This document shows, one piece after another, positions 60,220 through 64,000 of a stretch of DNA of 64,000 nt. The position numbers and the translations under genes were made by a program. The notes beneath the pieces were generated by a model that saw only the letters and a program-made list of their open reading frames with translations, was not told the DNA's origin and made no database searches. How positions within the stretch are numbered: position 1 is the stretch's first letter; each line of letters starts with the position of its first letter. The stretch is from Orientallactaga sibirica. Lineage: Eukaryota > Chordata > Mammalia > Rodentia > Dipodidae. Location of the stretch: NCBI GenBank assembly GCA_036365145.1, contig JAEOAD010000603.1, forward strand, positions 2,294,001-2,358,000, given 5' to 3'.

Positions 60220-61670
60220 CTTCCTATTTTTATCAGGGTCTAGGCATTGAGGGGAAATGATGAAAAAACAACATATTGGATAGCCATCAGAGATTAGAAG
60301 ATTTATAAAAGATTTACAAAACAGAAACAAATGGCTTTTGTAGCCCAAATTATTGGTGCTCAAGTTTCCATGTAATATTTACCTACAAATCAAAAGAAGA
60401 AATTTTGCAAAGCTTATAATTAGTTTTAATGCTTCACCAGCTAAGTTCATACAGCTCTATTTATAATTACATGATTCATAGTTAATAACTAAAATGTACA
60501 ACAAAACATTAGAAGATCTTTTTAGAGATTTGTGTTCCTTTAAAGAGCAGGAACTGTGTGCAATTAGTCTTTCAGTGTAAATTCCCTTAAATAAAACTGT
60601 AGTTGAAACTTTTAAAACTACACAAAGCTCAAACATCATACCAGAGTTGAAGCTATGAAGGGCAAGGAATTTAAAACAATTATTCATAAGCAGGGAGTGA
60701 GAAAAGTAGGTCACCTCCGAGTGCTACTTAATCCTTCCCTGGCACTATGGCTTTATTGGGGAACCCTCTCTCCCCCACAGCAGTGAAGCTACTCAGTTTC
60801 TGGAGCGTCTTCCTAACTAAATTTCAACACCATCACCCAGGCTCTTGCTGGCATGTGCAAGGCCCTTCAGGGCTTTGCATGCAATGAATAAAGTGAACAG
60901 TCATTCTTCCGTAGTAACTTTGAAATTTTCACTTAGTGTTCACAAAGGTGGTAAAAAGTAATTCCACATTGTCATTCTTTCAGTAATTCCTTACTTTTGG
61001 ATGCACCAATGAAGATTTTCAAAGTGAACTCTGATGTACTTTATTTCAAACTTTAGTAACTCAATCATTCAAATTATTGTCTTGATTGGGGAAAAAAATT
61101 CTCTGGTGAATTTTGTGTGCTTTGAAACTCATATGCTTAACATTAAAAAGTTCTCTCTTTTTCTTTTATCTCTAATATTTATATCAATACTATATGTAAT
61201 TATGAAAAATATCTGTAAATGTTTGTTCTAAGTTTCTTTCTGAAATGTGAATAATTCTGACCATCAATAAAATGGGATAAATTGGAATCCAAATTATTGC
61301 TGCACCTCAACAAATGCTAGTTTTGACTAGGGATCAAATAAAATGATTCAAGAATTAAAACAACAGATAATGGATATGTAAGTTTGTTTCAGTTCAATAA
61401 TATGAAGCTGTATTTAATAAAATTAGTATTATCTTTACGATGTAACAAATATAAATTTTCTATTTACAAGATGGAAAAAACTTTGGACAATCCACCCACA
61501 ACAATATGAACACAGTTTTCTGAACTATAACTTGAATATTTAAGATGATAAATTTATGTGTATATTTTTATCATATTTTAAAATAGTAAAACTCAAATCA
61601 CTAAGAAAATGTTCATAATATGAGTCCACAAGCTCACAGGTAAAGCAAAGACTCTATAAATTCAAGATAT
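60220..61670. other. SINE-free stretch of about 1.45 kb
   Basis: No gene or recognised repeat. The stretch 60700-60900 is less AT-rich than its surroundings. Candidate for conserved non-coding sequence. Confidence 0.5.
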
Positions 61671-61674
61671 TATT

Positions 61675-62240
61675 TATTTTTAAATTTATTTTTATTAGAT
61701 AGGGACATTCTTAGTATGTAAACAACACATGTTGGTACCATTGTTTCCCTAATCCCTACCCCTTTTTCGAAGAGGGCATGCAGGTCAACCCCATGGGGTT
61801 GCGTGCATTGTGCATGCATTGTGGGGGCAACAGTCAGTTAATGGTGGAGAGGCAACGTCCCTGTGCATAATGCCCCAACTTGTGACTCTAACACTTTTTC
61901 CATCCCCTCTTCTGAAAAATTTCCTGAGGCATGCCAGGAGCATTTTAATTTTACTTCAGTGACGGACACTTAGGACCTTCTGGATCTCTGCTTTCGTAGG
62001 TGTTGAGTATCCTTAGTGTCTATCTCCTTCACCCTTGTGCTGATATCAGATTCACTAAGAATGCAGCACTCTTGCTCATTTCCTCAAGTCCTCTGTGGTT
62101 TCAGCTGGGGCGGAGTGAAGTGTGCTGTTCATTTATCGCCTCAGGTCCCACTCCCATCTGACAAAGAGAAGCAGAATTCCATGCCACAGGGCCTGCCCAC
62201 ACACTGTTGGGTGCAGGGAACCCAGACCAGGGATCAAAAT
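61675..62240 (-). mobile_element. L1 3'UTR fragment
   Basis: Same family and order as 36360-36860: 'gacattcttagtatgtaaacaacac', 'ggttggtaccat', 'cataatgccccaacttgtgactctaac', 'tcctgaggcatg', 'gaatgcagcactcttgctcatt', 'gtggtttcagctgggg'. 5'-truncated within the UTR. Confidence 0.75.
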
Positions 62241-62310
62241 ATTATTTTAAAGAAGAAAGAATGAATATTCAGTCCCATATTTTTCAGCTAATAGAAAGAA
62301 AGAAAGAAAA

Positions 62311-62488
62311 AAGGGGGCTGGAGACTTAGCACCCCAGTTAAAGGCACTTGCTTGCAAAACTTGACTGCATGAGTTTGATTTCCCAGTACCCATGTAAAGC
62401 TCAATGAACAAAGTTGCACACGTATGTTTGTTGTGTCAGCATGTCCTGGCTTGCCCATTCTCTTTTTCCCTCTCCGTCTCTCTCTCTC

Positions 62489-62533
<45 letters not shown>

Positions 62534-62560
62534 GTCTCCCTCCCTTTCCTTCTCCCTCTA
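62311..62560 (+). mobile_element. DIP-like SINE with long TC tract
   Basis: 'gggggctggagacttagcaccccagttaaaggcacttgcttgc' to (TC)n (62468-62530). Confidence 0.87.
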
Positions 62561-62584
62561 CTTCTTCCTATCCCTCTTCCTGGT

Positions 62585-62760
62585 TTTGTTTTGTTTTGTT
62601 TTGTTTTTAACCCTTTCAAGGTAAGGTCTCATTTTCTATCCCAGGCTGGCCTGGAACTCACTCAGCAGTCCCCAGGTGGCCTCAAATTCACAGTGATTCT
62701 CCTACCTCTGCTTCTCTAGTGCTAGAATTAAAGGTGTGTGCCACCATGCCCGGTTATCTC
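62585..62760 (-). mobile_element. B1 SINE
   Basis: (TTTTG)n, 'ttcaaggtaaggtctcattttctatcccaggctggcctggaactcac' to 'gctagaattaaaggtgtgtgccaccatgcccgg'. Confidence 0.93.
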
Positions 62761-62764
62761 GGCT

Positions 62765-62903
62765 TCTTTCCTTCCTTCCTTCCTTCCTTCCTTCCTTCCT
62801 TCCTTCCTTCCTTCCTTCCTTCCTTCCTTCCTTCCTTCCTTCCTTCCCTCCCTCCCTCCCTCCCTCCCTCCCTCCCTCCCTTTCTTTCTTTCTTTCTTTC
62901 TTT
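62765..62903. repeat. (CTTC)n/(CCTC)n/(TTTC)n tetranucleotide block
   Basis: Three successive tetranucleotide tracts: CTTC units to about 62845, CCTC units to 62880, TTTC to 62903. All long frames here are artefacts of the repeat. Confidence 0.97.
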
Positions 62904-63082
62904 TTGACAGAGAGAGAGAGAATGGACAAACCAGCGGCCTCTCAGCCACATGAACGATGTGTTCGCCTCCTTGTGGGCAAGTGCGGCATTACACCCTTGT
63001 GTCACTACATCTGGCTAAACATTGAACATGTTCTTAGGCTTGACAGGCAGGCATTAACTGCTAAGCCATCTCTCCCACCCTT
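62904..63082 (-). mobile_element. DIP-like SINE
   Basis: 'gacagagagagagagaatggac', 'gcggcctctcagccacatgaacg', 'ctggctaaacattgaac', ending 'taactgctaagccatctctcccaccc'. Confidence 0.9.
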
Positions 63083-63084
63083 CT

Positions 63085-63378
63085 CTGTCTCTTTCTAGCT
63101 CTCTCTCTATAAAGTAAATAAATAAAATCTTTAAAAACAGGGAAAAAAAGCAAACAAAAACCTAAAAATGTTATGAATTGTGGTCAAGTACAGAGTTTTA
63201 TATTTGTTGATTTATTAATATATTTAGGACATCGTGATTCTGGGTTTCAAAGGGCTGTTAATTGGTCCATGAATGGTAGATTTTTATATATCTATTTACT
63301 AACAAATTACATATCTCATTTAAACTGAACAAATATGTGTACACAATAAACCACCAAGAACTAAAGCTGGAACAACCT
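63085..63378. other. Short unannotated stretch
   Basis: A TC run and 'aaataaataaaatc' at 63089-63131 may be a detached DIP tail; nothing else is seen. Confidence 0.4.
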
Positions 63379-63379
63379 G

Positions 63380-63650
63380 ATTTATCTATTTATTTATTTA
63401 TTTTTTTTGGAGAGAGACAGAGAGAGAGAGACAGACAGAGAGGGAGAGGGAGACAGATAGAGAACAGGTGCGCCAGCAGTCTCTCAGCTGCTGTGAACGA
63501 AATCCAGATGTGTGCGCCCCCTTGTGGGCAAATGTGGCATTTCACCCTGGCGTCACTTTGCATCTGGCTAAACTTGGGACCTGGAGATTGGAACCCGGTT
63601 CTTAGGCTTAGCAGACAGGTGCCTTAACCGCTAAGCCATCTCTCCAGCCA
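63380..63650 (-). mobile_element. DIP-like SINE
   Basis: (TTTA)n, purine run, 'gccagcagtctctcagctgctgtgaacgaaatccag' (same subfamily as 3003-3294), ending 'taaccgctaagccatctctccagcc'. Flanks 'acaacctgattt' (63372 and 63650) are a target-site duplication. Confidence 0.95.
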
Positions 63651-63667
63651 CAACCTGATTTTTATCA

Positions 63668-63980
63668 ATGACTTCTGCAGTTACCTTCTTGTTGCTGTCA
63701 TAAAACACCAAACCTAAATCAGCTGATGGGATGTGCTTATTTTGGCTTAGAGTCTTGAGGGGAATCTTCACAATGGCAGAGGAAAGTTTGGCACAAGAAC
63801 AGGCTGGATATCTCCTCTGCCAGAGCATGTGGAAAACAACAGCAGAAGTGTGAGCAGAGTAACATTGGCAAGCTAGGAGCTAATAAACCTCTAGGTCCAG
63901 CCCCAACAACACACCTCCTCTAGCAAGGCACCACTTCCTAAGTTGCCATCTGCTGGGAGCTAGCATTCAAAACACATGAT
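63668..63980 (+). repeat. URR1-like rodent repeat
   Basis: 'gttaccttcttgttgctgtcataaaacacca', 'ggcttagagtcttgaggggaatcttcacaatggcagagg', 'acacctcctctagcaaggcaccacttcctaagttgcc', 'gctagcattcaaaacacatga' follow the order of the common rodent '...attgctgtgataaaacaccatgacc...' repeat, which I recall as URR1 (hAT-Charlie). Confidence 0.5.
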
Positions 63981-63983
63981 TTT

Positions 63984-64000
63984 GGGCTGGAGAAATGGCT
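63984..64000 (+). mobile_element. DIP-like SINE start, cut by window end
   Basis: 'gggctggagaaatggct' is the first 17 bases of the SINE body. Confidence 0.85.

Noticed and set aside
62736..63098. Long frames rich in LPSFLPSF / KEGRKEGR on both strands
   Set aside because: Direct translation of the CTTC/CCTC tetranucleotide block; present in all frames and not a gene.

Overview
This window is nuclear DNA from a mammal, most likely a rodent of the jerboa group (Dipodoidea). It is AT-rich and intron-like. It is packed with two SINE families: 7SL-derived B1 elements, and a tRNA-derived SINE of the B2 superfamily whose body reads 'gctggagagatggcttagc...' and ends in a TC-rich run plus (AAAT)n. 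I match the second family, from memory, to the DIP SINE of jerboas. LINE-1 copies of rodent type, two ERVK/IAP-like solo LTRs and older MIR and L2 remnants are also present.

Only one gene is supported, SEMA3D (semaphorin 3D), on the + strand. The first coding exon is at about 13399-13590, with ATG at 13437; it encodes the N-terminus and signal peptide. The next coding exon is at 36185-36345 and encodes the start of the Sema domain. They join in phase across an intron of about 22.6 kb. The following exon was not found before 64000, so the window covers the end of the intron upstream of the ATG exon, one complete intron, and the first ~27.6 kb of the next.

Layout. 1-2.6 kb: unassigned rodent repeat and an old L1 tail. 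3-11.5 kb: SINEs, older repeats and a perfect 24-bp-arm hairpin at 8.2 kb. 11.58-12.12 kb: a solo LTR with a large internal tetranucleotide array. 13.4 kb: SEMA3D ATG exon. 16.02-18.31 kb: a 1.14-kb tandem duplication. 27.0-29.4 kb: 5'-truncated sense L1. 36.2 kb: second SEMA3D coding exon, followed within about 20 bases by an antisense L1 lacking its reverse transcriptase region (36.36-39.64 kb). 45.46 kb: a tiny U6 snRNA retro-insertion with a 19-bp target duplication. 49.22-49.53 kb: second solo LTR. 51.73-57.03 kb: a 2.65-kb tandem duplication. 57-64 kb: dense SINEs and microsatellites.

No bacterial, phage or CRISPR-type system is present. The notable content is genome-structural: two recent tandem duplications, the U6 insertion, the L1 against an exon's splice donor, and the array-bearing LTR. 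All family names come from reading and memory; no database search was possible.
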